In this document: positions 43,419-53,876 of the stretch, one piece after another | Layout of the letters: each line of letters starts with the position of its first letter | Numbering within the stretch: position 1 is the stretch's first letter | From: Cryptomeria japonica | Lineage: Eukaryota; Streptophyta; Pinopsida; Cupressales; Cupressaceae | Length of the DNA stretch: 60,000 nt | Direction of reading: 5' to 3' | NCBI RefSeq assembly: GCF_030272615.1 | Contig: NC_081410.1 | Location: 502,970,442 to 503,030,441, forward strand | Position numbers and translations under genes: made by a program | Notes under the pieces: generated by a model | Database searches by the model: none | What the model saw: only the letters and a program-made list of their open reading frames with translations | Told to the model about the DNA's origin: nothing

Positions 43419-43806
43419 CGATTGCAAAATGACAAGATTGACAAGTTGATAATTGCAAATGATTACTAACAAGCTAAAGATGATTGAAAGATTGACAAGA
43501 GGAAAAAACCCTAATTCTATCATCGATTAGGATTGACGATGTTGAAAATGATGATAAATGAGCATGCACCATGATGTGACAGGATAAGATCGACCAAAAT
43601 CATGATTGAAGATTGCTATCGACAAGACCTAATTCGAAAGCGAGAAAAATGAGGAATGCAGAAGAAGGACTCGATGCTCGCAAATGATAAAGACCATGTG
43701 CGCAACATAGAAGAAATGTTAATGCAATGCAAGAACCCTAAAATAAGGCAATGTGCAAATGTTAAAGTATGACTCCACAAGCGTTGACCATTTTTAGAAG
43801 TCTACA
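43358..43806 (-). repeat. Inverted, internally deleted LTR of the H/I family
   Basis: Minus orientation, with its start TGTAGACTTCTAAAAATGG at 43806. Compared with the I LTR it lacks about 570 bases in the middle. A short stretch with polypurine features (minus AGGGGCAAAA) lies at 43807-43817. Confidence 0.75.
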
Positions 43807-43847
43807 TTTTGCCCCTAAAAATCAAAAACCATGTGGATCCCTAAAAA
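43807..43847. other. 41-bp spacer between two minus LTRs
   Basis: Begins with a minus-strand polypurine tract (TTTTGCCCCT on plus). It contains 22 bases (43822-43843) identical to 39719-39740 inside the element I ORF. Confidence 0.7.
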
Positions 43848-45737
43848 TGTAGATCGGGAAATTGACAATCATCAAAAACAATAGCAATTAGGACAACCAC
43901 AAAACCTAAAGCTGTTATGAAAGCAATCCCAATCCAATCAATGAAGACATAAAGACAAGATATTCAAATCAAATGAAATCAAAGCAAACCAACGCATATA
44001 TCTCCTTCATTTGGCTCCATTGTTCTTCTTTCACCTTCAAATTTGATGTGGATCTCACCTACAAGTGCAAAATGCAAGTGGAAAGCAAGTTGTTGAGAGA
44101 TGAAATTCACAGTATAAGGTTACTCAAAAATGTGATTGATCTCCTCCTTTCATTGAAGAAGTTCATCCAATTTATAGACAAATTGGAGAGAGGACAAGAT
44201 TAGCATGAAGAGATTTGAAAGGAAATTCAAATCAAGAATGGCAAAATTATGACAAATGTATGACAAGTTGCTATGCAAGATGTATGAAAAATTATGACAA
44301 ATTATGACAAGATTGAAATGCCATTCCCATGACAAAAGGGAAGAGAGAAAATAGCCTCCATGATTGCAACAAATGGAAGCATAAACATAGGAGAAAATTA
44401 GGGAATGAAATTAGGGGAAATACTAGAAAAATTAAAGAAAATAGGAGAAATAGAAATTAGGTGCCTCAACACAGATATCTCCTTCATGTGGCTCTATTGT
44501 TCTTCTTTCACCTTCAAATTTGATGTGGATCTCACCTACAAGTGCAAAATGCAAGTGGAAAGCAAGTTGTTGAGAGATGAAATTCGTAGCATAAGGTTAC
44601 TCCAAAATGTGATTGATTGATTCATTGAAGAAACTCACCCAATTTATAGACAAATTGGAGAGAGGAAAAGATTAGCATGAAGAGATTTGAAAGGAAATTC
44701 AAATCAAGAATGTCAACATTATGACAAATGTATGACAATTTCTATGCAAGGTGTATGACAAATTATGACAAGATTGAAAATAGAAATTAGGAATTAGAAG
44801 AAATTAACAAATTAGAAAATTGAGGAAAAAGATGAAATAGAAAATAGGTGAATTAATTAATAGGTTTTCATCCATTAATTAATTCATGAAAGAGACCTAG
44901 GACTAAATAAATAAATTTATTTAACCCACAAAGATGAAGAAAAGGATTAAATGAACAAATCATAAAACCCTAGAAATAAGAGGACAAGGAATTAGGTCAA
45001 GACAACAAGAAATTAATGTAGGTTCGATCATGATTCTGATTGACAAAGGACCAATGTTGATAAATGATTGAGATTGGTTGACAAAAATCAATGACAAATT
45101 GACCAAGATTGACAAGGAGATCAAATTTATAGGCGCCAATTGATGAGGAACAATGACTAATCGATCCAAATTGACATGATTGAAAAGGACAAGGATCGAT
45201 GATGAATCGATCACAAAATGACAAGATTGACAAGGACAAGGATCGATGATGAATCGATCACAAAATGACAAGGCTGACAAGGACAAGGATCGATGACGAA
45301 TTGATCACAAAATGATGAAATTGACAAGGACAAGGATCGATGATGAATCGATCGCAAAATGACAAGATTGACAAGTTGATAATCGCAAATGATTACTAAC
45401 AAGCTAAAGATGATTGAAAGATTGACAAGAGGACAAAAACCCTAATTCTATCATCGATAAGGATTGATGATGTCCAAAATGATGATAAATGAGCATGCAC
45501 CATGATGCAATAGGATAAGATTGACCAAAATCATGACTGAAGATTGCTATCGACAAGACCTAATTCGAAAGCAAGAAAAATGAGGAATGCATAAGAAGGA
45601 CTCAATGCTCGCAAATGATAAAGACCAAGTGTGCAACATAGAAGAAAGGTTAATGGGATGCAAGAACCCTAAAATAAGGCAATGCGCAAATGTTAAAGTA
45701 TGAATCCACAAGCGTTGACCATTTTTAGATGTCTACA
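43848..45737 (-). repeat. Element H 3' LTR (1890 bp, with internal duplication)
   Basis: Ends with minus-strand start TGTAGACATCTAAAAATGG at 45737. It is longer than the 5' LTR because about 478 bases are duplicated (copies start at 43997 and 44475, ATATCTCCTTCAT). Four 47-bp units lie at 45182-45369. Confidence 0.82.
45182..45369 (-). repeat. 47-bp tandem repeat, four units, in H 3' LTR
   Basis: Units start at 45182, 45229, 45276 and 45323 with no length change. Each contains GATCGATGATGAATCGATC, a seven-base stem with a five-base loop. The 5' LTR has four at 49374-49561; the element I LTR has one. Confidence 0.88.
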
Positions 45738-45747
45738 TTTTGCCCCT

Positions 45748-45783
45748 CTTTGAGACAATGTGATTCTAAGAATTGTTTCAAAG
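45748..45783 (-). promoter_or_regulatory. Hairpin next to the polypurine tract of element H
   Basis: CTTTGAGACAAT (45748-45759) pairs with ATTGTTTCAAAG (45772-45783) with a single G/T position, beside the tract TTTTGCCCC (minus GGGGCAAAA). It corresponds to the perfect hairpin at 42261-42296 in element I. Confidence 0.6.
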
Positions 45784-46489
45784 ATCAATAATGAAAATGC
45801 CCCAGACAATAACAATAACATATGCATGCCCCCTCGAGGAATTGGCTGGAAAAAATCAAGAAAAGAGGCCAAGTGATCGATAAGAATGACAGAAGATGAT
45901 AGGTTCGAACGAATCAAAAATCAAAGGTTGGATGCACAAAGGACAAGCAGTGGAAGGAAAAAAAGATCACGACCATCATAAGATGGAGAGCATGCACGTC
46001 CATCTAGGTACTGTCAAAGATCTATATAGGAGACAAGGAGAAGGAAAAGAGTTCATTTGTATTGGCCAAAGTGGAGGAGTTGTTGCTCAAGAAAAAGGAC
46101 CCTTGCAGAGAGATGGTGAACATTCCAATGGCAGATCACCTTGGGGAACGTGTACGCACCTACAAATGACTGAACAATGCAAGAGTAGCGGTATGTAGCT
46201 CAAAAACCCATATGTTCAATTTTATGAATTTTGCTTGATTGCGGGACATTGCAAGGCCCACAAGGGATGGAAAAATGCAGAACTGTGCCTATGTGGGCAC
46301 ATTCTGCACCTGTGTAAGGTACACATGTGCAGCTTGATGTTGCACAAGTGCAAGATAGTGTGTACAAGCACAATTGTGCACTTATGACCCTAGTTTGACC
46401 AAAAATAGTGCACAAATGATCCTAAAAAGAGGGATAAGGGTAGGATAGGTCAAAAATAGATAGGAAAACCCTAATTGGTGCATGAAATA

Positions 46490-48480
46490 AGGAAATGTAA
46501 CCCTTGGGAGAAAACCCTAAAACTGACAAATTGTGCCCCAATTGTGATGCAAAGTCGACAGTATCCATTGATCACACGGGAGAACATACCCGACTACTTC
46601 ATGTTGCGATACAGACTCAGGAGTACTAACAAAGACACATTAGCAGGTCTTGGATTATACTACATTACGTAGTGCAAACACAAGACTTCTCACCGCATTG
46701 GCCGAGCGATGGCATTCAGAGACTTCCTCTTTCCATCTTTCGACTAGAGAGGCGACTGTGACACTAGAGGACATGTGGCATATCCTCCGCATTCTGATTC
46801 ATGGGGAGATGGTAGTGTACGACCCAACAATAGGGAGAGAGTCTTTGTGTAGGTTATTAGAGTGCAACACAGATGACCTTGATATCATAAAGAGGGAGAT
46901 CCACTAGGAGACCATGGCAGCAGAGTATGATCAATGATATGTGGTGATAGCAGTGGTTATGGCATGCCTATTAGCTGGTGACAGACGAGGACATGGATTC
47001 CCTATTGGATGGGGATGAGTGCTAGAGCGGATGGCGATAGAGGGGGCTGTATATGCATGGGGACCATGTGTGCTTGCCATGCTATATTTTCAGTTGCATC
47101 AGATAGCATATCAAAGAGTACAGACTTTGAGCTCTAGGGTCACACTTTTACAGGTATGGGCATTTGAGCACATAGCCATATGTTAGCTGATTGTAGAGAG
47201 ATAGGTAGTACCGCATCGACCATATGTGTACTGCTATGGGGGAGCACTGAGACAGGGTCCATTCAGATACATATTGTACTGGTGACATGAGCTAGACAGG
47301 TTGAGAGATATCACATGGAGGCCATATCATGATTGCCCTAGATGGTTAGATGATGGCGATGAGTTACCGTATTGCAGATAGGAGAGATACCTAATTGGGT
47401 GACCAGTGAATCGCTAGAGAGTGATTGAGATGTATCTGCTAGAGAGAGTCAGATGACAGTTTGGAGAGAGGCAGGATATACCGATAGGGACTGCACACTT
47501 TGCCCGATCTCACAAAGAGACGAGTCAATGGAGGAGGATGATTCAGCCACACATAGCATATGCTGACTTCACACAGCTACAGCGGAGACAATGGGATTGG
47601 AGATTAGGTGTTGTAGATGTTGGGATGACAGAGAGGTATGAGCGATGGTTTGCATGACAGCGGCCAATGCCATTGACAGATCCTGATATTTCGGTACCTA
47701 GGAGACAGGAGGAAAATGGTGAGGAGGGAGATGACGAGGAGGGAGATGATGTGGACAAGGTGGATGAGGATGAGGGGGATGAGGATGAGGGGGATGAGGA
47801 CGAGGGGGATGAGGATGAGGGGGATGAGGAAGCTGAGGAGGACAATGAAGGAGAGGAGAGTCCTAGGTGCATGCAGAGAGATGAGCCAGATCTATCAGAT
47901 CATGAGTCATTGCAGGATATACCCATAGGGCAGGAGACAACTAGCATAGAGGAGATGCATATATGTAGGGCTGCCATAGCGAGTCAGCATGATTACATTG
48001 CTACATTGGAGAGACAAAATGCTATCTTGAGGATAGAGCAGGAGTAGTGGCCAACTGAGAGGGATACATTTAGAGCAGAGATAACCAGGCTGACAGTGGC
48101 TTGAGATATAGCGATAGCCCAAGCACAACTAGTAGAGTAAAGAGTGATCGAGTATGTTGGGTTGATTAGGGATGCTAGTGCGCGTGAGATGGCATAGATG
48201 TTATTAGAGGTAGGAGATGAGATGCGCCATTTGAGGACTCTGTATGAGAGTGCAGTTCCACCAGAGCAGAGAGTAGCATCATATCGGTCATGATCAAGGA
48301 CAGAGAGTAGGCCACACTCTCGGAGGTCAGTGAGCAGCATGGGGGTGAGTTGACCTATGAGACCACCATAGCCAGGACCAAGGACAGGAGGGGCTTCATC
48401 CTCAAGACATGGCAGGGATGAGGAGGACAGAGGGAGCACCCAGTGACAGAGGCACGTGCTCCTTAAGACAGAGACATATA
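46490..48480 (+). pseudogene. Plant mobile domain (PMD) gene remnant, antisense inside element H
   Basis: The frame around 46650 reads LRSANTRLLTALAERWHSET, SSFHLSTREATVTLEDMWHI, LRILIHGEMVVYDPT, the standard PMD core (cellular homologues read ALVERWRPETHTFHLP..E.TLEDV). Later blocks: AWGPCVLAMLYFQLHQ, WRPYHDCPRW, WRRMIQPHIAYADFTQ. Then an acidic repeat tail (47700-47860) and a coiled-coil end (ASQHDYIATLERQNAILRIE). Many TAG stops and at least one frame change break it. PMD proteins are plant-specific, some act in silencing, and they are known to be captured by transposons. It runs opposite to the element, so it may have had its own promoter. Confidence 0.78.
47763..47822 (+). repeat. 15-bp minisatellite encoding Asp/Glu/Gly repeats
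   Basis: Four units of GATGAGGATGAGGGG in the acidic tail of the PMD remnant, coding DEDEG. One unit has GAC for GAT. Confidence 0.85.
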
Positions 48481-48516
48481 TAGTTTGACATTATGTACTT
48501 AGCCTATGGGCCATAA

Positions 48517-49929
48517 TGTAGATTAGGAAATTGAAAATCATCAAAAACAATAGCAATTATGACAACCACAAAACCTAAAGTTGTTATGAAAGCAATCCCA
48601 ATCCAATCAATGAAGACATAAAGACAAGATATTCAAATCAAATGAAATCAAAGCAAACCAATGCAGATATCTCCTTCATGTGGCTCCATTTTTCTTCTTT
48701 CACCTTCAAATTTGATGTAGATCTCACCTACAAGTGCAAAATGCAAGTGGAAAGCAAGTTGTTGAGAGATGAAATTCGTAGCATAAGGTTACTCCAAAAT
48801 GTGATTGATTGATTCATTGAAGAAACTCACCCAATTTATAGAAAAATTGGAGAGAGGAAAAGATTAGCATGAAGAGATTTGAAAGGAAATTCAAATCAAG
48901 AATGTCAACATTATGACAAATGTATGACAATTTCTATGCAAGGTGTATGACAAATTATGACAAGATTGAAAATAGAAATTAGGAATTAGAAGAAATTAAC
49001 AAATTAGAAAATTGAGGAAAAAGATGAAATAGAAAATAGGTGAATTAATTAATAGGTTTTCATCCATTAATTAATTCATGAAAGAGACCTAGGACTAAAT
49101 AAATAAATTTATTTAACCCACAAAGACGAAGAAAAGGATTAAATGAACAAATCATAAAACCCTAGAAATAAGAGGACAAGGAATTAGGTCAAGACAACAA
49201 GAAATTAATGTAGGTTCGATCATGATTCTGATTGACAAAGGACCAATGTTGATAAATGATTGAGATTGGTTGACAAAAATCAATGACAAATTGACCAAGA
49301 TTGACAAGGAGATCAAATTTATAGGTGCCAATTGACGAGGAACAATGACTAATCGATCCAAATTGACATGATTGAAAAGGACAAGGATCGATGATGAATC
49401 GATCACAAAATGACAAGATTGACAAGGACAAGGATCGATGATGAATCGATCGCAAAATGACAAGGCTAACAAGGATAAGGATCGATGATGAATCGATCGC
49501 AAAATGACAAAATTGACAAGGACAAGGATCGATGATGAATCAATTGCAAAATGACAAGATTGACAAGTTGATAATCGTAAATGATTACTAACAAGCTAAA
49601 GATGATTGAAAGATTGACAAGAGGACAAAAACCCTAATTCTATCATCGATTAGGATTGACGATGTCCAAAATGATGATAAATGAGCACACACGATGGTGC
49701 GACAGTATAAGATCGACCAAAATCATGACTGAAGATTGCTATCGACAAGACCTAATTCAAAAGCGAGAAAAATGAGGAATGTAGAAGAAGGACTTGATGC
49801 TCGCAAATGATAAAGACCAAGTGCGCAACATAGAAGAAATGTTAATGCGATGCAAGAACCCTAAAATAAGGCAATGCGCAAATGTTAAAGTATGACTCCA
49901 CAAGCGTTGACCATTTTTAGATGTCTACA
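48517..49929 (-). repeat. Element H 5' LTR (1413 bp)
   Basis: On the minus strand, starts TGTAGACATCTAAAAATGG at 49929 and ends CCTAATCTACA at 48517. It is collinear with the 3' LTR from 44475 onward, with four 47-bp units at 49374-49561 and an AT-rich block near 49040-49120. Confidence 0.85.
49374..49561 (-). repeat. 47-bp tandem repeat, four units, in H 5' LTR
   Basis: Units start at 49374, 49421, 49468 and 49515. The core of units 2-4 is GACAAGGACAAGGATCGATG followed by ATGAATCGATC; unit 1 starts GAAAAGG. Confidence 0.88.
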
Positions 49930-50014
49930 CATAGATTGGTCCAAAATTTTCTACAAATTTTTGAGTTGGATATATAATCATGCTAATAAATTTTTGTTGC
50001 AAGATCATGTCTTG
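49930..50014. other. Flanking sequence between elements H and B
   Basis: 85 bases with no recognisable feature; possibly the last bit of unassigned host or older repeat DNA in the window. Confidence 0.4.
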
Positions 50015-52151
50015 TGTAATGCCCACCAAAATACCCTAGAGAAATTAAAACTACTAACACAATAATGGAGATTAATTTTTTTTTATTAACATCTATTAAC
50101 AACTAATGTGTCACGTAACATCTCCATCTAATTAAATTAATTAACCAATAACCATTATGAACACACATCATAATATTAATTACGTAAGTGGAAATAACAT
50201 AACATCATTAATCTCTCTCCAAGGTACTTCAATTTCATTACTTATTTTACCACCATAATGACATCCAACTCAATTGATAAACACATTCCATCTTAATTTA
50301 ATGCATCGTATTCATTTCCTCGCCATGAGAAATACAACCTACCAAATTATATGCATGTCATTCTACCATTTTACTACATATTATATTCCTTCCTTAGAAA
50401 TGTAAGACAACCCCATATTCATACATTTATTTTATGCACCAAATCTAAATGTGTTTTAACCCATCATTTTCTTTCTACACGCTCTTATCATTTTTCATAA
50501 TAGTGCAATCCTAATGCATGGGTATAATCCATCCTTACTAATCCATTTAAACATACTTCAATCATATCTAAAACCAACATGATCTCATTCCATCTATTAT
50601 GATTATCTATTCATAATGTATAAATCATAATTCATTCTTCAATCCACATGATAAACTAAATTCCCTTATTTCTTTACTTAATCATGAGTAAGCACAACAT
50701 CACACTATTCCTTCAATCATAAAGTTCATTACTAACTTACAAACATATAAATATACAAATCCATTACTTCTAATATAAGTACATGACATACATCATATAC
50801 AAGTCACTTACTATCTATCTAGCATGATTTACCTATTAGCAACAATTTCCTTTTTCTAATCCAAGTACACATACAACCACTTTCCTAACATGATCATTTC
50901 AATTGATAATAAACCCTAATGCATAACACAAGAATCCTAATATTTTCCTTCCATAATCTTTTTCATTCTTTGCATACTTTTGTTAATTTCCAAGCATACA
51001 CGTTGAGACATCATTATCTAAACCTTATCCATATTATCTAACATCCTCAATATTGACATTTAAGATTATTCCTTTTCTCAGGGTTCTTTCACATATTAAA
51101 TCACAATCTAAAACATAACCATAAAATTCGTTTCTAACCAATACAAAAAGATCATATTACAAATCACATCTACTTCAATTGCAACACCATTGCCAAATTT
51201 AGGTACATGAAATCATTTTCTTCATTTAACAAGAACATCTCATTTCCACATTTACAAATCATAAAATATCCTAACTGCCATTCATGAATTACTTACAAAT
51301 ACATTTACATAACAATACTTCAAGAACATAGCTCTTTTTTTTACATGATTCCATCCACCACAAACAAGATACTATATACATACCTTTCATCATTTTCATT
51401 ACATAAACATACTACAAGGTACATCTATATTCCATCAAGAAGGATAATTCACATCCACACACGAATAATCCAAGAGAACATCCCAATGGCTAAAAGCACC
51501 AACCACTTGACCATGTGGAACCAAAGGAACCACCCCTCATGCTAGGAGATGACACAAGGTCCCAACACATACTCTAAACCTAAGATGGCACCTATAACCA
51601 AAGAGACTAACCACACATGGGCCAATCACATCATACAAGACTAAAATTCTAGAGGCGCATGAATCAACAAGGCATAAATGCAAACTCAAAAGAGATAATA
51701 ATAAACCACAAGGGGACACATGTAGGAGTGGAGTGTCATCACATGCCATCCTCTAACATAACAAATGTAATATATATAATAATATAAGGCACTTGCCTTA
51801 TGGGCATGTGGAGCCATCTCAACCTTTGAGAGAACAAGGGAGATTGACTTGCCATAGAAAGGTCTTCTGAATGCTTATCCTAAAACATCCTCCCTAGGAT
51901 CAAGTCATGAGGCTCACATCTCTTATTATCTTTATTAATGAATCTAACTACGCAACCCATTAATTATTAGGTTATCACTTAATTAGAAAACGTGATAAAC
52001 TTCCAATGTGCCCTGATGGTCTAGACTTCATGCATCCTTACTAGGAACCTTATGCAATTCATACATCCTTACTAGGAACCTCATGCAGGCCTATCTCTCA
52101 TGACCCCGATCATCACATGGAAGCCCAGTCCCCTCTAACATGGCCCGAACA
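50015..52151 (+). repeat. Putative 5' LTR of element B (edges inferred)
   Basis: Starts TGTAATGCCCACCAAAATAC, a common plant LTR start. The end is placed at GAACA (52151), 18 bases before the PBS; TAACA at 52140 is an alternative. AT-rich, with no ORF. A short duplication (CATCCTTACTAGGAACC) lies near 52030-52082. It has no similarity to the element A LTR. The second LTR is not in the window. Confidence 0.5.
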
Positions 52152-52169
52152 ATAAATGACCTATCTCTC

Positions 52170-52195
52170 TGGCGCCCACCGTGGGGCCCGACCCC
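52170..52195 (+). other. Primer binding site of element B (tRNA-Lys)
   Basis: TGGCGCCCACCGTGGGGC and the next eight bases match the complement of the plant tRNA-Lys 3' end (TGGCGCCCAACGTGGGGC and onward) with three differences in 26. Confidence 0.82.
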
Positions 52196-52274
52196 AAATA
52201 ACAAATCAGTTTTTAAAACTAACCATTTTTGCAGGCATGCAGGAAAATTGAAGCAGCACTTTCAGTTCACTATT

Positions 52275-52685
52275 TAGTGCATCCAATCAACAGAGTAGTG
52301 CATCCAATCAACAGAGTAGCGCATCCAACTCCCTATTTAGCGCGTGTGGTCTGAAGATTAGCACGTGAAGACATTCTTTTAGCGCATGACTCGTTCTAAC
52401 ACTTTCCTGTAGGTCTCGACACGGGCGAATCACAAAGCAGCGCATTCCACAACCAGACTAGCGCATACGATCCCCAGTTCAGCGCTTATAACCAATAATA
52501 CAGCGTGTGTAACCCAAATAGTAGCGCATCAAATTCAAAATTTTCCTGTAGGTCTCAGAAAAACCACAGAACAGCGCTTCTAACTTTCAGAATAGCGCAT
52601 TCGTTTAACAGTATAGCGCATCAGAAAATAGTTGTTATGCATCCTGTCTCTATTGTAGCGCGTAAAAGCCATTCTGTAGTGCATA
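52275..52685 (+). repeat. TAGCGC(A/G)T repeat array 1 in element B leader
   Basis: About 17 copies of TAGCGCAT, TAGCGCGT or near variants (CAGCGCAT, TAGTGCAT, TAGCACGT) every 20-35 bases, with unrelated sequence between. Two copies of TTTCCTGTAGGTCTC occur inside (near 52405 and 52540). Element A keeps a decayed version. Confidence 0.85.
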
Positions 52686-53876
52686 ACAGACAGAGGAAAA
52701 TTTTAAAATTGTAACCGAAAAAGAAATTTTAGACTTGTGGAAGTCCACCAAATCAGCTAACAATTTTTTTTTTTTTGGTTTGCTTGCAGGACTCTGATAA
52801 TTTCTTGCATGTGGAGCGGACGCTTTTCTTTTGTAAATCAATTTCTTTTGTTGACCAACACATCAAAAATTTTGCTTTGTTGACAAAATTTCTTTCATAG
52901 ATCAGCAAATCATTGCTTTGACAGGATAAAAATGAACATCATGTTTTGTGGAGGAACATCTCCACATAGATTTTAGCAAAATCACTGATTTGAAAGACTA
53001 AAATAAAATTGATTGCTTTGTCTCGAAAGTGGTAGGAATATGCTCTCCCCTTAACTGGGTGATAAAAAATCCAGACCATTCTTACAGCTTTATTTCATTC
53101 AAGCAATAAATCCTTTAGCAGGCCTGCCTTCCCGAGGAGTTGCAATCAACTCTTAAAGCCGTTTATGGCCGGTGTGAAGGGAACGACCTAAGTGGGGAAC
53201 AACTTTGATGCCAAGAATTTCAACCCACTATAATCAAATGTGGAAAGTGACGAAAGTCCTTTTCAATGGTTGCGCGCAGCGATTAGCCTTCCCCTAGTAT
53301 CCTCGAGATACGTAAAGCCTTTGTTCTACAGGTTGGGAAGCCTCCTGAGAGAGTTTATCACTGACAGCCAAATGGAAAGCCTGATTACGAACCATAGAAT
53401 TAGAAGCTTTGAACCGAGTCAGTAACCAAACATTTGTAACATCATAGTGCAAGGGTGGGGAAGAATCCGCCCTCAAGATTACTCACCATATATCTCCCCA
53501 GATAACTACTCAATTGTGAAGCAATTCACTTTGAGTTAATTTCTGGCAAAAGGCAAAAAAACGGGCGCCCCCTAGGGGGTGACACGGCTATTTGAGCTGA
53601 CGGAGTATCGAGACTAGTGGGCTATGATGTTATTTATGACACTTGAATAAAGAGTCTTTCTGAAGTGTATTACTTGTATCCAAACCTGTTAAAACATTGG
53701 GGATTTGAACACATCCTCGCAGAACATACACTTTTTGTTAGATTAGGCAAAATGATTGTACTTTTTGTGCCATGCTTGCATTTATTACTTCAGAAAATCA
53801 TCCATCGCACTTGAAAATTTCTCAACAAAAATAAAAAAACTCAAGAAAACACCCAAACAGAAAAATTAGGGCAGTT
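52686..53876 (+). other. Conserved middle part of element B leader
   Basis: Aligns with 8880-10350 of element A at about 80 percent by eye. It contains a T-run and TTGCTTGCAG (52780-52800) that looks like a 3' splice site and is also present in A (TTCTTTTGCAG), an AATAAA in TTGAATAAAGAG near 53644, and the palindrome CCCCCTAGGGGG at 53568-53579. No coding domain. Confidence 0.6.
53568..53579 (+). promoter_or_regulatory. Perfect palindrome in element B leader
   Basis: CCCCCTAGGGGG; the counterpart in element A is CACCCCCTAGAGGGTG (9112-9127). Candidate RNA hairpin. Confidence 0.45.

Larger units (their letters stand above)
43848..49929 (-). mobile_element. Element H: young non-autonomous LTR element carrying a plant mobile domain gene
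   Basis: Minus orientation: 5' LTR 48517-49929, internal 45738-48516, 3' LTR 43848-45737. The LTRs differ by only a few percent by eye (two differences in a 160-base stretch), so this is probably the youngest insertion here. The hairpin and polypurine tract lie at 45738-45783. The internal part has no retroviral motif; on the opposite strand it holds a plant mobile domain pseudogene. Bases after the 5' LTR (minus TTATGGCCCATAGG) do not match a tRNA I know. No target duplication is visible because the left flank is another LTR. Confidence 0.75.

Noticed and set aside
47543-48439. Ser-rich minus-strand frames over the PMD remnant.
   Set aside because: They are the complement of the acidic minisatellite and the PMD tail; the plus strand has the recognisable domain.
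50015-52151. Host gene or promoter in the AT-rich stretch before element B.
   Set aside because: No open frame or domain; the position directly before a PBS and the TGTAATGCCC start make an LTR the better reading.
53697-53710. ACATTGGGGATTTGAAC after an AATAAA looked like an LTR end followed by a PBS.
   Set aside because: TGGGGATTTGAAC does not match any tRNA 3' end, whereas 52170 matches tRNA-Lys over 26 bases with three differences; the LTR must end before 52170.
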